From Hymenochaete sp. R1 (taxonomy: Eukaryota; Basidiomycota; Agaricomycetes; Hymenochaetales; Hymenochaetaceae), in the NCBI GenBank assembly GCA_019400425.1, contig JAFREE010000057.1:1-64000 (forward strand): a DNA stretch of 64,000 bases, in the 5' to 3' direction. A program made the position numbers and the translations under genes. A model generated the notes under the pieces. That model saw nothing but the letters and a program-made list of their open reading frames with translations, was not told the DNA's origin and made no database searches. Below, piece after piece: positions 46,780 through 58,283 of the stretch (its first letter is position 1; every line of letters starts with the position of its first letter).

Positions 46780-47544
46780 TGTCCACGACAGAGATGGTAG
46801 TAAAAGATCAAGAGGATGTTATGGCTGCTCAGAGGTGAGGAAAGTTGTTAGAGAAACTTTGAAGAGAGTAATGCGAAGGAAGAAAGTTAGATGGGGGAGG
46901 ACATGGGGGTAGCGGGTTAAAAGGCAAGCAGGCCCTGGGCTAAAGCTCAAGGTACTAGTGGTAACTGCTGCTTGCTGCCACGCCGCGCACGAAACACACA
47001 AAAAGACAACCCGCAAAAAAGTGACTTCTAAGTGAAAAATACTCACTAAAATCCCGGATATCGGTCAACAAGAGCAGTTTGAAGACGATAGAAGCGTTAT
47101 GTGGAGGATGGAGAGAGAGAAAAGGGATAGAAGAAGCGAGCGCAACGACTGGACTCGGCAGGCGTTGATTAACAACCCGCGACCGTAGACGCTCTCTGCC
47201 TTTTTATGGACAATAATCGCCGCTACGGCTCAGCTAGACGGTCTTCTGAGCTCAATGTTGGGCTGTGTTCGTCGTCGACAGAAGTTGTGGGAGGATGGAC
47301 AAGCAGGAGATGGCGGCGGAGAAGAGGCAAGAAGCGACTTGAACAGTAAGTTCCCGAGTAGTGTGTGTGTTAGTCAGTTACGCGAGAGTCATCTGAGTGC
47401 GTGCAGTGTCTCACTCGAGCATCAACTTCAACGCATTCTAAGTATCATCTACAACTACCACTATATACACGTTTTTCATCTTATAAATACCAATCAAAGT
47501 ACTAGTCGTGTTCTACAGAATTCTAACCCATCGTTTTTTTGTCT
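46780..47544. other. Intergenic region, promoter of the Kin4-like gene
   Basis: Between the kinase ATG and the end of adenylosuccinate lyase, both minus strand. The leader region near 47040 has splice-like signals on the minus strand that may mark a 5' UTR intron. A 177-codon plus-strand frame here was judged spurious. Confidence 0.5.
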
Positions 47545-50119
47545 TCAGACAGTCAACTCAACCTTCATCGCACCCCTCACATACTTCGCAAACTCCTCTT
47601 CTCCAAGCGCTGGGCCCACCCACTCCGCAAGGAATTCGTCCACCTGCTCCGGTGCTCGCCCAACGAAGCTCCGAGGCTCCAGCAGCGCATCCAGTTGGCC
47701 CTTGATCCCGTCAAAGTATCCATCCCCCCGCACCCGCTCGATCAAGTCGTTTTCCCCGCCCTCCTCCTTCACCACCCGTGCCGCTTGATGCGATAACACC
47801 TGCCCACGCCATCGCGCATACGCACCCGCGGAGAAGGGAAAGGTCAAAGACCAAGTTGTAAAATTTACGATTTGAAAAACGGTGGTGGAAGAGGTGGAAA
47901 AACGTGTTAGCCAGTCAACGGGTCGTGGGTTGGCGGTATTCACGCAAACGCGGCAGAAGAGCAGAAAAACGAAATGGGAATGGAAACGGAAGGGATGGAA
48001 GATGCAGGTGCATCACTTCGAGGCTTTCCCGGGAGAACGGTAATCTACCCACCCCACTTCTTTTCAAAGCTTACAGCATCTAAAAGCGCCCACGAGATGA
48101 AAATGAAAAAAAAGGTGCGATTGTTTGCTTGCCCTTTCGGAAGCATCCTCTCACGAAACAGGCGAATTGAATGAAAGGAGAAGACACGCACCCGTATCTT
48201 TTCATGTGCCTCTTGACGATCACCACCAGCCTTCACCACAGCCATGATGATATTCTCCGTCGCCATGAATGGCAGCTCTTGGGCGATCCGTCGTGCAATC
48301 ACCTTGGGATACACCACCAATCCTTCCGATACGTTCTGTAGCGTCGAAAGCACGATATCTGCCGTCAGGAATGCCTCAGGCAGTGATACGCGTCGATTTG
48401 CACTGGAGGGTCCAATTAAGTACATATCTTAAAGTACTGAAACGGCTTTGGAAGGTAACAACAAACCTATCATCCAATGTTCGCTCGAACCATTGCACAC
48501 TCGAGGTCATCAGAGCATTTTGATGCAACACCATCAAATGTCGCGCAAGCGAGCAGATCCTCTCACTACGCATCGGGTTCCGTTTGTACGCCATCGCGCT
48601 GCTCCCAATCTGATCCGCCTCGAAGGGCTCCTCGATCTCCTACGATATATTGGACCAGACCATGTATACCCGAAAAATCCGCCGCGGGGATCCGAGGATG
48701 AGAAGTGAGAGACGAAAATTTTGATGATTGTCGAAGACATCACCACCATCATCGTTATAAAGACCATAAGGACATGGAAATGGCCGATTCTTGGCATTAG
48801 CTTCCACCTTTTCCCGGAGTACGGCATGTGTCCGCGCTAAGGCAATATGCACTAACCTTAAGGTTCGCTAGCAGTCTTATGTCCGTGGCAATCTTGTGTG
48901 CGGTTGCTCCGAGTGAAGCCAGCGGCGCGAGCGCGTCGACGTCGATTTTTCGGGAATATGTCTGCGAGGTGACGGGGTAGGCGTACGAGAAGCCAAGTAA
49001 TTCTGTTACACGTCTATCCAGCGCTTTCACCTGCATATATGCATTCAACAATAGATACTGAGAAGGAGCAAAGCATGTCGATAGTTGCTAACGCACCTTT
49101 TCGTGATCCCCTTCGAAAAGAGCAAGAAAGCTTGCTTGCGTGCCCGTGGTACCTTTGACACCTCTGAACCCCAGATCATCTCGCGCGCGCTTGATATTTC
49201 GCAAGTCCCACAGGAGTTCCTACCCGATGACCCCGCTTTCAAGATCCAAGGAGCGTAAGAAAGAAAGAAAATGTACATACCTGAACCCACAACGTAGACC
49301 GCTTCCCGACCGTCGTGAGCTGCGCAGGCTGGAAGTGCGTGAACCCAAGCGTCGGCAAGTCCCGATACTGCTTCGCGAAGTTGGATAGGCGGTCAATCAC
49401 AACGACGAGTTTCGCCAGAACGAGCGTCAGCGCTTCGCGCAGGAAGATGAGGTCGGCGTTGCTAAGGCGTGCATTTTGTTCAGAGGTAGAAGAGAAGGGA
49501 AGGACATGAAACTGGAAAAGGACTCACTCGGTCACGTAGCATGATGTTGCACCTAGACTATATGCGTTTCGGTCAGATTGGTGTAATCGAGCATGGATGA
49601 GCGGACGAAGGCGTACTGGATGATTCCTGCCGCAGCGGGTGCGACGGCTCCAAAAGTATGAACATGCGCCATAACGTCATGCCGCCGCCGCTTTTCTTCC
49701 CTCGCTGCGATCTCGAATTGGTACTTGTCCAGATGCTTCACATCGGTTCCACGGAAAAATAAAACCACAAAAGATCAGGTCGGCGAATTAGTCGGTGAAG
49801 AATGCAGAGATTGTAGACGAACCAGTTTAGCCTTCATCTGTTCGATGGCCTCATCCGAGATGGGTAGACCCAGCTCCTTCTCTGCAATGGCTAAGTTCAG
49901 CCAGAGCTTTCTCCATGTGTGGAACCGCATCTATTATTCATAAGATTATTTTAATATGTGCAGAAAAGTTGTACATTCGTACCGCTGGAGAAAAGAGATG
50001 CGCCATCTCCTTGCTTGCATAACGGCTACAGCGCCCGATTCAGACTGTCAGGCTCAAGGAACTCTTGAATACTGCATTCACCTCGCAAGCGGCGTCTGAT
50101 AGACGTCGAAACCTTCCAT
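47545..50119 (-). CDS. ADE13: Adenylosuccinate lyase
   Basis: Acts twice in purine synthesis, splitting SAICAR and adenylosuccinate to release fumarate. From ATG 50119: [20 protein letters not shown], the usual eukaryotic start, with an intron after the eleventh codon. Further family blocks: [49 protein letters not shown], and the fumarase/lyase signature [17 protein letters not shown] with its catalytic serine. The C-terminus is [20 protein letters not shown] through [15 protein letters not shown], ending MKVELTV. More than ten introns. The frame is also open upstream of the ATG for 53 codons but carries no family sequence, so the MEGF start is preferred. Confidence 0.95.
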
Positions 50120-50483
50120 TTCTTTAATGCGAGCTGCCACAGTAGGTGCGGAATGGATAGGGACGGTAGTATGGTCTAGTCGAATCGTCGAAATCGGAAC
50201 AGCTGAGACTTCGAAGAGGTATTGAATGTATGCTGTGGCGATGCACATAACTTTTTCTACGATCGTCGTTGCGATCACCTAATCATCTAGGACGGCCCGG
50301 AAGCACGGGTCGAGAGCCCGAGCCAATGCTGATACCTTGACTTTAATTGAATTGGTAGTGGCAGCGAGTCTCGTTTTTAGCATTATGTAGAAGCACTCCA
50401 GATACAAATATAGTCCTCAAGGAATATTATTAAGTTGAAGATACGACGATAAATAAGTACACAGGCAGTACACTCTCGTAGAC
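50120..50483. other. Intergenic region, promoter of ADE13
   Basis: Between the ADE13 ATG and the end of dehydrogenase copy 2, both minus strand. No element recognised. Confidence 0.5.
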
Positions 50484-51712
50484 TTAGATGTCCTTGACTT
50501 GCTCCTCAAGCCAATTCCATAGTTTTTCTCCAAGCTTAGGGTCACTACTCTCCTTGCGCGCCTCACCAACTCGAGCCCAAGGGATGAGATACTTGCCATT
50601 GAATTTGGCTCCCTCGGGAGACGTGCCCGCCCAGAGCTGCGTCAATGCTCCCAAAGGTGCAGGGAACAGTAATATCCCCTAACCAGGCCGAACAAGAGGT
50701 TGGTAAAATACCTACATAAAAAATGGAGGAAAACGTACTACGATGCGGTCTTTGACACTTGAAAAATGTCTTTGAAGGTCCGTCCTGAGATTTCCGGGAT
50801 TAAGGGCGGTCGAGACGACGCCTTTATCGCCATATCGACGTGCCAGTTCTCGGGCGAACACGACGTTGCCCTACCAGACTCGAATCGGCTTAGATCAATA
50901 GTATGAATGTTGCACTTACAAACTTGCTCTGACAATAAAGAGCGTTCGTCCCCGATTTCTTACGCTTGGGGCCATCTCGGAAAGTGTCGAAGTCGAGTGT
51001 ACGGAACATGTGTGCGTTCGAGGCCGTGTTAGCTACGCGAACTGTGCCGTCTGGAGAGGATTTTGCAGTCTCTATCATCAAGGGAAGGAGGAGCTTCGTA
51101 AAATAGAAATGTCCTGCAATGAGATGCTCGCTGAATAAAATAAATTTGACCAATTTGAAGGAAGCATGGACTCACCAAGGCAGTTAGTCCCGAATTGTAA
51201 GTCATAACCGTCTGCAGTCAATTGCTCAATTGGAGGGCTCATAACGCCACTATAATTTGGTGAGCACAGTAACTTGAAATAAATCCAGGGAAAAACTTGC
51301 CCGTTGTTAAAAAGAACGTCCAATCGACTTTCTTTGCTACATGACTCGGTCAATGGAACGTTTATTTGAATAACCTCGAGGCGGGACGGTCATACCTAGA
51401 GAATTCCTCAGCGGCCTTTTTGATGGCTCTCAGATCCGCGAGGTCAAGCTGCAAGAAAAAAGCTTCCTTCCCTGTCTCTTGCCTGAGCTCGTCAATTGCA
51501 GCCTTCGCTTTGCCAGGACTTCGACACGCCAGATACACCTTGGCGTTCTTCGCGACTAACGCCTTCGCAGTCTCGAGTCCGATACCAGTATTGCCTCCAG
51601 TAATGATCATAACTCGATCTGTCAGATCAGGTATATCGTTGATTCCCCACGTTGGCTTCGGTGGCCTGCTTTGGTCCAAAAACCAGCGGAAGTGAGTGAA
51701 TGCTTGACCCAT
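50484..51712 (-). CDS. Short-chain dehydrogenase/reductase, retinol-dehydrogenase-like, copy 2
   Basis: Same family as the gene at 26.7-28.0 kb and same orientation. From ATG 51712 ([10 protein letters not shown]) with TGGNTGIG for the nucleotide, LFNNG before the [10 protein letters not shown] block, and YCQSK as catalytic Tyr-Lys. NTASNAHM replaces NTSSIGHL at the region that usually supplies the catalytic Ser, so the serine position differs by one residue from copy 1. Ends [12 protein letters not shown] at 50484. Introns by eye near 51250-51400, 51115-51175, 50870-50925 and 50680-50740. It keeps the unusual Asp/Phe-rich insert [14 protein letters not shown] before the active Tyr. Substrate unknown. 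Confidence 0.9.
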
Positions 51713-53194
51713 GTTGTCAAGTAAATGCGGAAGAGAATAGAATTATCGTCCAGAGCGGATCACCCGGCCGTTTAAATATCATGCTTTTCTCGAGCTGAGC
51801 TCCCGTATAAGAGTCGTATAAGCCATCAAAAACGGCCTCACAAGTCGTTGAGTCGCATACGTTGCCCTTCGGCGGCATGATGCGTAAGTCTGGATACGGC
51901 ATCAAGCAAGGCTTGCGTCGCTCGGCCGGCATGGTATGCAGGTTCCAGGAAACGGCCAAGTCTAGCCCGTGCTGAAGCCGGCAAAAGGTTATAGGAGTAA
52001 AAGCTCGCCTATTGCGATTGCTTAGCGATAGCTGTGGCTGTGGTGACTTTAGTCGGAGGATGTGCCGAGAATAGATAGGCACGTTGAAGATTGAAAGAAA
52101 GAATTTGTCAGAAACTATGTGTATATGAGACTGAGACATGTCTGACCCGAACGGTGAAGATTTCAAGTTGCCATCGAAAGGTGACACGGGATGATTTGGG
52201 AAAGAACGGAGGGGTTCGTTTGGATTGAACCTTCAGGCCCTGTCGGTAACACATGTTATCTTTGGCTCACGCGTTCCCACGCTTTGTACTCAAAGCGACG
52301 CGCGGGCGACTACTTTGGCCCGAAGCGTGGGAATGCAGAAGGCAATTTATTATTAGACCACCGTTAAGTTTGTTACCGAACAGGGCCCCAGGGTTTGAGA
52401 TTATATAATGAACCGCAGGCTGCGCGGCCCGGTTATACACATAACGCACTCTGCGAATTGCGGCTCACACCTTACACTGCACCTATCCTCAAAAGAATGT
52501 ACGTGTAGTTTGTCATGCTCGAAGAGAAAGAGAAAATCTCAAAGAGGGAATGCCGCTTCGGTAGCTGCTTTGGCGAAGAGCTGGATGAACATGACGTAGC
52601 CTTTGCGGGAATTGCGAGTCCGAGTCGGGCAAATCCCGACACACTGGCTACGCTGCCAGTGATCGACAGATCTGAGTCTCCACCAACTTGAATGACGACT
52701 CGACCCAAGGTATCGCGAGGTGATGCTGATGCTGATAGGCCCTTCAAATGGCGGCCAGGATATCGTTTGCAGCCCTATGAACAGTTGAATATGGCTTAGA
52801 AGAAGAACCTTCAAAACTATTTTCAGCCTACGCCGGTGGATTCGTCCTTCGTTTACCCCGTGCTCTGTTGTCCAGACCAGAACTGCACTACAACCCATCT
52901 ACTCGGACTTTCCGTTCTTCAGTCGCCAATGCACTTCATCGATCATGCGGAGACCAAAAGCTTCTTGACGGTCCGAATTGAATGTTCTTGCTTCTGCAGG
53001 ACACTCACATGTCCACGTTACCGGCACCGCGAACCACCACCACATCTTCTACACCTGGTCACGGACAAATACAAATGTATTTTTACTGCACCTTCAACGC
53101 TATTAGAGTGCAATCTGCCGCCTCTTCTCTTTGGATATAAAAACGATGAAGGTTGTTGGTGGAGCTCGCTTTGAGACCTGCTGGTAGAGCTGCC
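51713..53194. other. Divergent intergenic region
   Basis: Upstream of dehydrogenase copy 2 (-) and the sugar transporter (+). Holds a short element with inverted ends at 52236-52387 (listed separately). Open frames around 52470-52900 do not resemble known proteins. Confidence 0.45.
52236..52387. mobile_element. Short MITE-like element with imperfect terminal inverted repeats
   Basis: Left end ggccctgtcggtaac (52236-52250) and right end gttaccgaacagggcc (52372-52387) are inverted copies with one base gained or lost. A second inner inverted pair, ttcccacgctt near 52274 and aagcgtgggaa near 52323, allows a long hairpin. The total is 152 bp without coding capacity. The GGCCCTGTTCGG end resembles hAT or PIF/Harbinger-type MITE ends, but no clear target duplication flanks it, so the family is not assigned. 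Confidence 0.5.
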
Positions 53195-55631
53195 ATGTCT
53201 ACACGATCAAGCGTCTCTAAAAAAAGCGCGGAGGTGCACATTGTCGCGGTAAGTGTCCAGAATATTTGTTGAAGTTATAATTGCTCATTCCAATATACCA
53301 GGATGAGCTGTGCAATAGCGTTCCGAAGGATAAGGATCAGGTGGTCGGACTCCAATCAGGCGGGTGAATAAAACCCGTTTTCTTTGTGCTCGCTTTGACG
53401 AAGAAACAGACGCGCTAGCTGCCGCTAAGTCGCGTGGATTGAACCCGTGGTCAAAAGAGTCTTTCATACTATATCTTTGCTGCTTCGTGAGTAACGATAC
53501 TCCGTTCGATAAAATATTATGTTATATTGACCTCGTCTCAAATGACAGACAAGTTTGTGAGTGGTGGCAGGTTCTTGTCATATCTAAATCTAATGGATTA
53601 ATTCTCCAGACTTTGTGCCTGCGCGAATGGATATGATGGCTCGTTAATGACGGCAATAAACATAGTATGTCTTTCGTCTTTCTATGCTAAACTCGTGCTC
53701 TCCCTCAACACTGAATAGATGCCCTTTTATCAAGACCGATTTAATTCTGGCGTCGTAGGGTCCACTACCGGAATAATTTTCTCCGTTTGTGAGTCAGACG
53801 TTACCACAAATTCCTCTGGGACGGGCTATTGATACGCTCAAGATACGATCGGAGGAATTACGAGTCCATGGATCGCTGGACCCATCACTGATAAATTCGG
53901 TCGGCGAGCTGGCATGTTCACGGGAGCACTCTTCATATGTTTAGGTAAAGGATATAGTCAACAATATGATATCAGCACTTACTTTGGTACGTCACAGGCT
54001 CAATTGTCGTCTCGACTGCTCTTCATAAAGGCCAGTTCATCGCTGGACGCTTCATCCTTGGCTTCGGTGTCAGCATTATAACGTGTGCGGCGCCAACTTA
54101 TATTGTCGAGGTATCGCCGCCGCAATGGCGAGGTCGCCTCACCGGACTGTACAACACCGGGTTTGTCTTCCTCTCCTTTCCTCCTTCTTAGGTCCTTTGT
54201 TTGTGCTGATTCGAAGCGAAAACCCTGTAGTTGGCACGGCGGATCCATCCCAGCGGCCGGGATCACCCTAGGCACGCAGAGCATCCAATCCGACCTTTCC
54301 TGGCGTCTTCCCCTCATCTTCCAATGTGTCCCCGCATTCGTCGTCATCTGCCTCGTCTGGTTCCTTCCCGAGTCTCCGCGATGGCTCCTCGCGAACGGGA
54401 AGGACAACGAGGCTCGAGCGTTCCTGGTGCGCTTCCACGGAGCAGGCGATCCAAGCCATCCCGTCGTCGACGTGGAATGGCAAGAGTTCAAGAACTCCAT
54501 CTCGGTGCACGGCACGGACAAACGATGGTACGACTATTCCGACCTGTTCAGGACCCGGAATCTTCGCTGGCGTTTCTTGATGGTCATCATGATGGTACAC
54601 ACCCCTCATCCCTCTTCCACATCGCTGACAAAAAAAAAGAATGAATTGAAATCGTTCTAAAACGATGTTCTCCCCACAGGCAGTCTTCGGCCAATTCTCC
54701 GGCAACGGCCTCGGGTACTTCAACACCCAGATCTACTCCGCCGTAGGCTACGACACCTACATGCAATTCGTCCTCAACCTCGCCGGTTCCTTCGTCTCCT
54801 GCTTCGGCTCCCTCTGCGGCGTCGCCCTTGCCGACCGGCTCCCCCGCCGCCGCGTCCTCGTCGCCGGCACCTTCGCCTCTGCGGTGTTCCTCGGCATGAA
54901 CGGCGCCCTGTCCGCGCGCTGGGCGCAGATGCCGGCGGACGCGAAGAACTTGGCGGTGGGCCAGGCGGCGGTGGCGTCGTTCTTTCTGTTCAGCTATGCG
55001 TATACGTTCACGTATTTGCCGTTGCAGGCGTTGTATCCCGTTGAGTGTCTCACGACGAACGGGAGAGCTAAAGGTGCGCCGACTCGACTCGTTTGCTTTC
55101 CAAATACATGATGGGAGGTGGGATTGGGGTTGGGTGGATCAGAGCTGACGGGTCGTTCCGTTTCTCGTATTCGTTCGCAGGTATGGCCATGAACGGCGTC
55201 ATCGTCAACCTCATGCTCTTCATCAACCTCTTCGCCGGACCCGTCGCCCTCAAAAACATCGGCTACAAATACGTCTTTGTCAGTTATATCATTCTCTTTT
55301 CCTCTTTCCTCCCCCCTTCCCCATATTCCAAAAACTGATCAACGGCCCCGATCCCATCTAACATAATCATAACTCCCAGATATTCACCGGCTGGGACTGC
55401 ATCGAGTCCGTCCTCTGGTACCTCTTCGCCGTCGAGACCGTCGGCAAATCCCTCGAAGAGCTCGAACAAGTCTTCGATTCGCCTCATCCCGCTCGTGCTC
55501 ACCGGCACCGGCGTCGGCTTCGTAAAGCCACAGGCGCAGATGTAGGTAAAGTCACAAAGACGGGAGAGGAAGTAGAGGCGGCTGAGGAGGTTGAGAAGGC
55601 TAGGATACAAGATGAGGTATTGGTGGTATAA
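53195..55631 (+). CDS. MFS sugar transporter, lactose-permease-like
   Basis: Twelve-helix sugar porter, probably a proton symporter; the substrate is not determined. From ATG 53195 (MSTRSSVSKKSAEVHI). Family landmarks: NGYDGSLMTAIN at TM1, DKFGRRAG in loop 2-3, GRFILGFGVSIITCAAPTYI at TM4, PPQWRGRLTGLYN, GSIPAAGITLGTQ, then PESPRWLLANGK, GQFSGNGLGYFNTQIY at TM7, LADRLPRRRV, and PVECLTTNGRAKGMAMNG. The C-terminus has a polybasic HRHRRRLRK stretch. The splice pattern implies an 8-base microexon at 53549-53556 between introns 53487-53548 and 53557-53609. Without it TM1 does not join in frame. The junction around 53340-53400 is uncertain. Confidence 0.88.
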
Positions 55632-56266
55632 TCGATCACGGTCACGGTGATGGACGATGGACGGAAGGCGGGGACGGGACGGGGTAGGGCAAGGCTCGAG
55701 TCGTTTGTTAATGTGCTACTATTCCCAACGCTGTTGCTTTGAAGACTCGGTATGATCATATATTGTTTGTCGTCTGTCGTCTGTTGTTTGTCGCCCCAGA
55801 AAGTCACCATTGCTCCCAAAAACTCATTTTCGTGAGCCTCTACACGTACCGTATCTCCAACCCCGAGGACTTCTTAGACTCGGATTCGAAGCCGATTACA
55901 AGAACGCACATCGCCAGCCGACCCCTCAGGCTCAAGGTCGAAACAAAGTAGGAATGTCTAGACGACGTATACAAGCTATGGAGTATGTACGTTGACAACT
56001 CGATGACAGGACGCGCAACAAAAAAAAGAGAGGCCGAAAGAGAAGGGCTCTGTATGCGCGTGGTAGACATCGAAAATCCAATTGCGTCAACAGCAGGACG
56101 AGAATGTGTGTATAAATTGGTGGAACAAGCGTCATGTCAGACGGGACCTTATTCTTGCTTGCACTGGATACGAGCGAGAGCGGGATGGTATCTACACGGT
56201 ATGTACCTACGTACGGGAACGGGAACGAGGGGAACGAAGGGGTTTGTGATGATGATGATGATGTGC
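55632..56266. other. Convergent intergenic region
   Basis: 3' ends of the sugar transporter (+) and the Osh4 homolog (-). No gene recognised. Confidence 0.5.
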
Positions 56267-58283
56267 TTATTCGGCGCGTGGAGGGGGAGCGTTGTGCTGG
56301 AAGACGTACATGTCTTCCGTTGGAGGGACGGCGTCGTATAGTTTACCTAACTTCTCGTCTGTGTAAAGGACAGAAAAAAAAAGAGAGGCAGAGTAGTCAG
56401 TAACCAAAATTCCCATACTCCCAATGGAGTCCAAAGAAAAGAAACACTCACAGTCCGGATCATTCTCCTCCTTCTTAAAATGCCAAAGCTGCCACTTCTC
56501 CCCCTTCGCCGCCTCGTCCTTTCTCCTCTGCCTCTGCTCGTTCTCAATCTTGCTCTTCTCCCGACTCGCGCTCTCGAAATCCCCGCCCCTTATCCCATCC
56601 GCCACCTTCTTCCACAACCGCCGGCTCTCCCACTCCCCCTGCCCCTCCACGCCCACAACGCTCACCTCCTCCTTCGGACCCGTCACATTCGTGAACTCCT
56701 TCCCCGTCTTCGCGTCCTTCGACACCGTGTCCCACTGGCCCTCGATTACGTACAGCGACAGCGTCTTGGTGATCCCCGGGTTCGTGACCGTCGCTTTGAA
56801 GGTGTGCGCCTTACCGGTGAAGTAGCCCTTGCCGGAGTACTCGATGGTGGAGAGGTAGCCGGTCGAGGAGGCGATGTAGGAGGTCTCGGAGAGCTCGATG
56901 TAGGGGGAGGCGACGAGGAGGCCGGCGATCACCAGTCGGGGGAAGGTGATTAGGTATTTCTCCTGCGTGCCGCCTGCGAGATCAATCGTGAGGATCGCGT
57001 GGCCGATCTGTTTCACTACAAACAATCGAAAAAAAAAGAGATCATTCAGCTTTCCCAACTTTTCTCTTTCACCTCGTCTTATATATAAGTAACCGACGAC
57101 GACACGCACCAATAATGCTCGCTTTGCTGAAACTCGTCTTCTGCGCATTATGTCCCTGCAGCGAAATCCTTTTCTCCTTATTCTCGATGAAATACGCCGT
57201 AATCGGCGGATGGTGCGATACCTGCTCGACGTACAAGTCCGTGCGGCCCCTCCCGTCCTTGTCTGGCCAGACGCCAAAGAAGAGCTCGCCGAGCACAGGG
57301 TTAAGGGGTTTCTTTTCGGAGCCCGTCTTCTCGTTACGGGTCGTGTATTGGCCTTTGAGGGTGCTCTATAATAGCCCGATCGAAAATGCATTATAGTGTG
57401 ATGAGTGAACGGGAATAATTCAAGTTAAGAAACGGGAGGGTGGGGGGAAACGCGTGAAGGACGAAAGCGAGACGTACGATGAACCATTTCAAAACGCGCA
57501 GCATACGGTCCTCCTCTGTCTGGCCCGCCGCGATGTCCGCAAAGAGCCCTGGCCGCTCACACCAATAAGCTGATACCGAAACAAAAAAGCACGACCGCCA
57601 TCACAACACGGAACACGAAACACGACACATCGATGAGAGAATCCACCGCGTGAAGCCCATGCGTTCGTCCAAGAATTGTAATAGCCACGCCAAAAAAACA
57701 ACATTTCGTCAGAACTCTTTCTCTTTCTTCATGCACGGCTCCCTCGAGATGAAAGATGACCGTAGGTAAAAAAAAAACGAAAATCCGACAACGTACCAGG
57801 AAACTCCGTCAGGCTCGTCGGGGAAAGGATGAACGGCGGGGCAGTCATGGACGACAAGTCACCCGTGAACGAGGCAATACTGTCAACAACAACAACATCA
57901 ACAACGACGAAGGACGAAGTCATCGAAACGAATGAATCAGCCTCTAGCTTCTGCGTTCTTGCCACACACTCCCATGAGATGAATCAGACAGGGAGACCGG
58001 ACTTACGATTTGAGGAAGGAAGACCAGCTGGAGCGCTGGCTGGCTGGTACGCTCGCATCGATCTGGGTCTGTTGATTTGAGTCGTATCGTTATGTATCGT
58101 AGCGTATGTTGCGCCCCGCAGTCACGAAGCGACATTCCACAGTACCAACAAAAAAGGGCAAGATGATCAGTAACTAAGTAAACACCACACCGCACCCTTC
58201 GCTCGCTCCTGCCCACTCGACCCCTAAACACCAAACACCATACTAGAGAAACGCAAATCAAGAAAGTCACGCACGTCAGCCAT
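56267..58283 (-). CDS. Oxysterol-binding protein homolog, Osh4/Kes1 type
   Basis: Lipid-transfer protein that exchanges sterol for phosphatidylinositol 4-phosphate between membranes. From ATG 58283: MAD is the whole coding part of exon 1, joined after an intron of about 210 bp to TQIDASVPASQRSSWSSFLK, then IASFTGDLSSMTAPPFILSP, the lid and sterol tunnel start. The signature EQVSHHPPITAYFIEN is at about 57175-57230. Downstream are YIASSTGYLSTIEYSGKGYF and a C-terminal helix region, ending YDAVPPTEDMYVFQHNAPPP and TAA at 56267. There is no PH domain or ankyrin repeats, so it is of the short Osh4 class. Introns include the one joining ENDPD to YEKLGKLYD. Confidence 0.93.

Noticed and set aside
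47255..47788. 177-codon plus-strand frame between the Kin4-like and ADE13 genes
   Set aside because: It overlaps the end of ADE13 on the other strand, is Ser/Pro-rich and has no recognisable motif; antisense shadow.
50120..50278. 53-codon upstream extension of adenylosuccinate lyase
   Set aside because: The [11 protein letters not shown] start matches the normal family N-terminus, and the upstream part shows no targeting features.
50281..50345. GC-rich stretch resembling a tRNA stem-loop upstream of ADE13
   Set aside because: Acceptor stem, anticodon arm and T-loop could not be fitted together; not a tRNA.
55810..57400. Several overlapping plus-strand frames opposite the Osh4 gene
   Set aside because: They are antisense to well-supported exons and are Pro/Leu/Ser-rich shadows.
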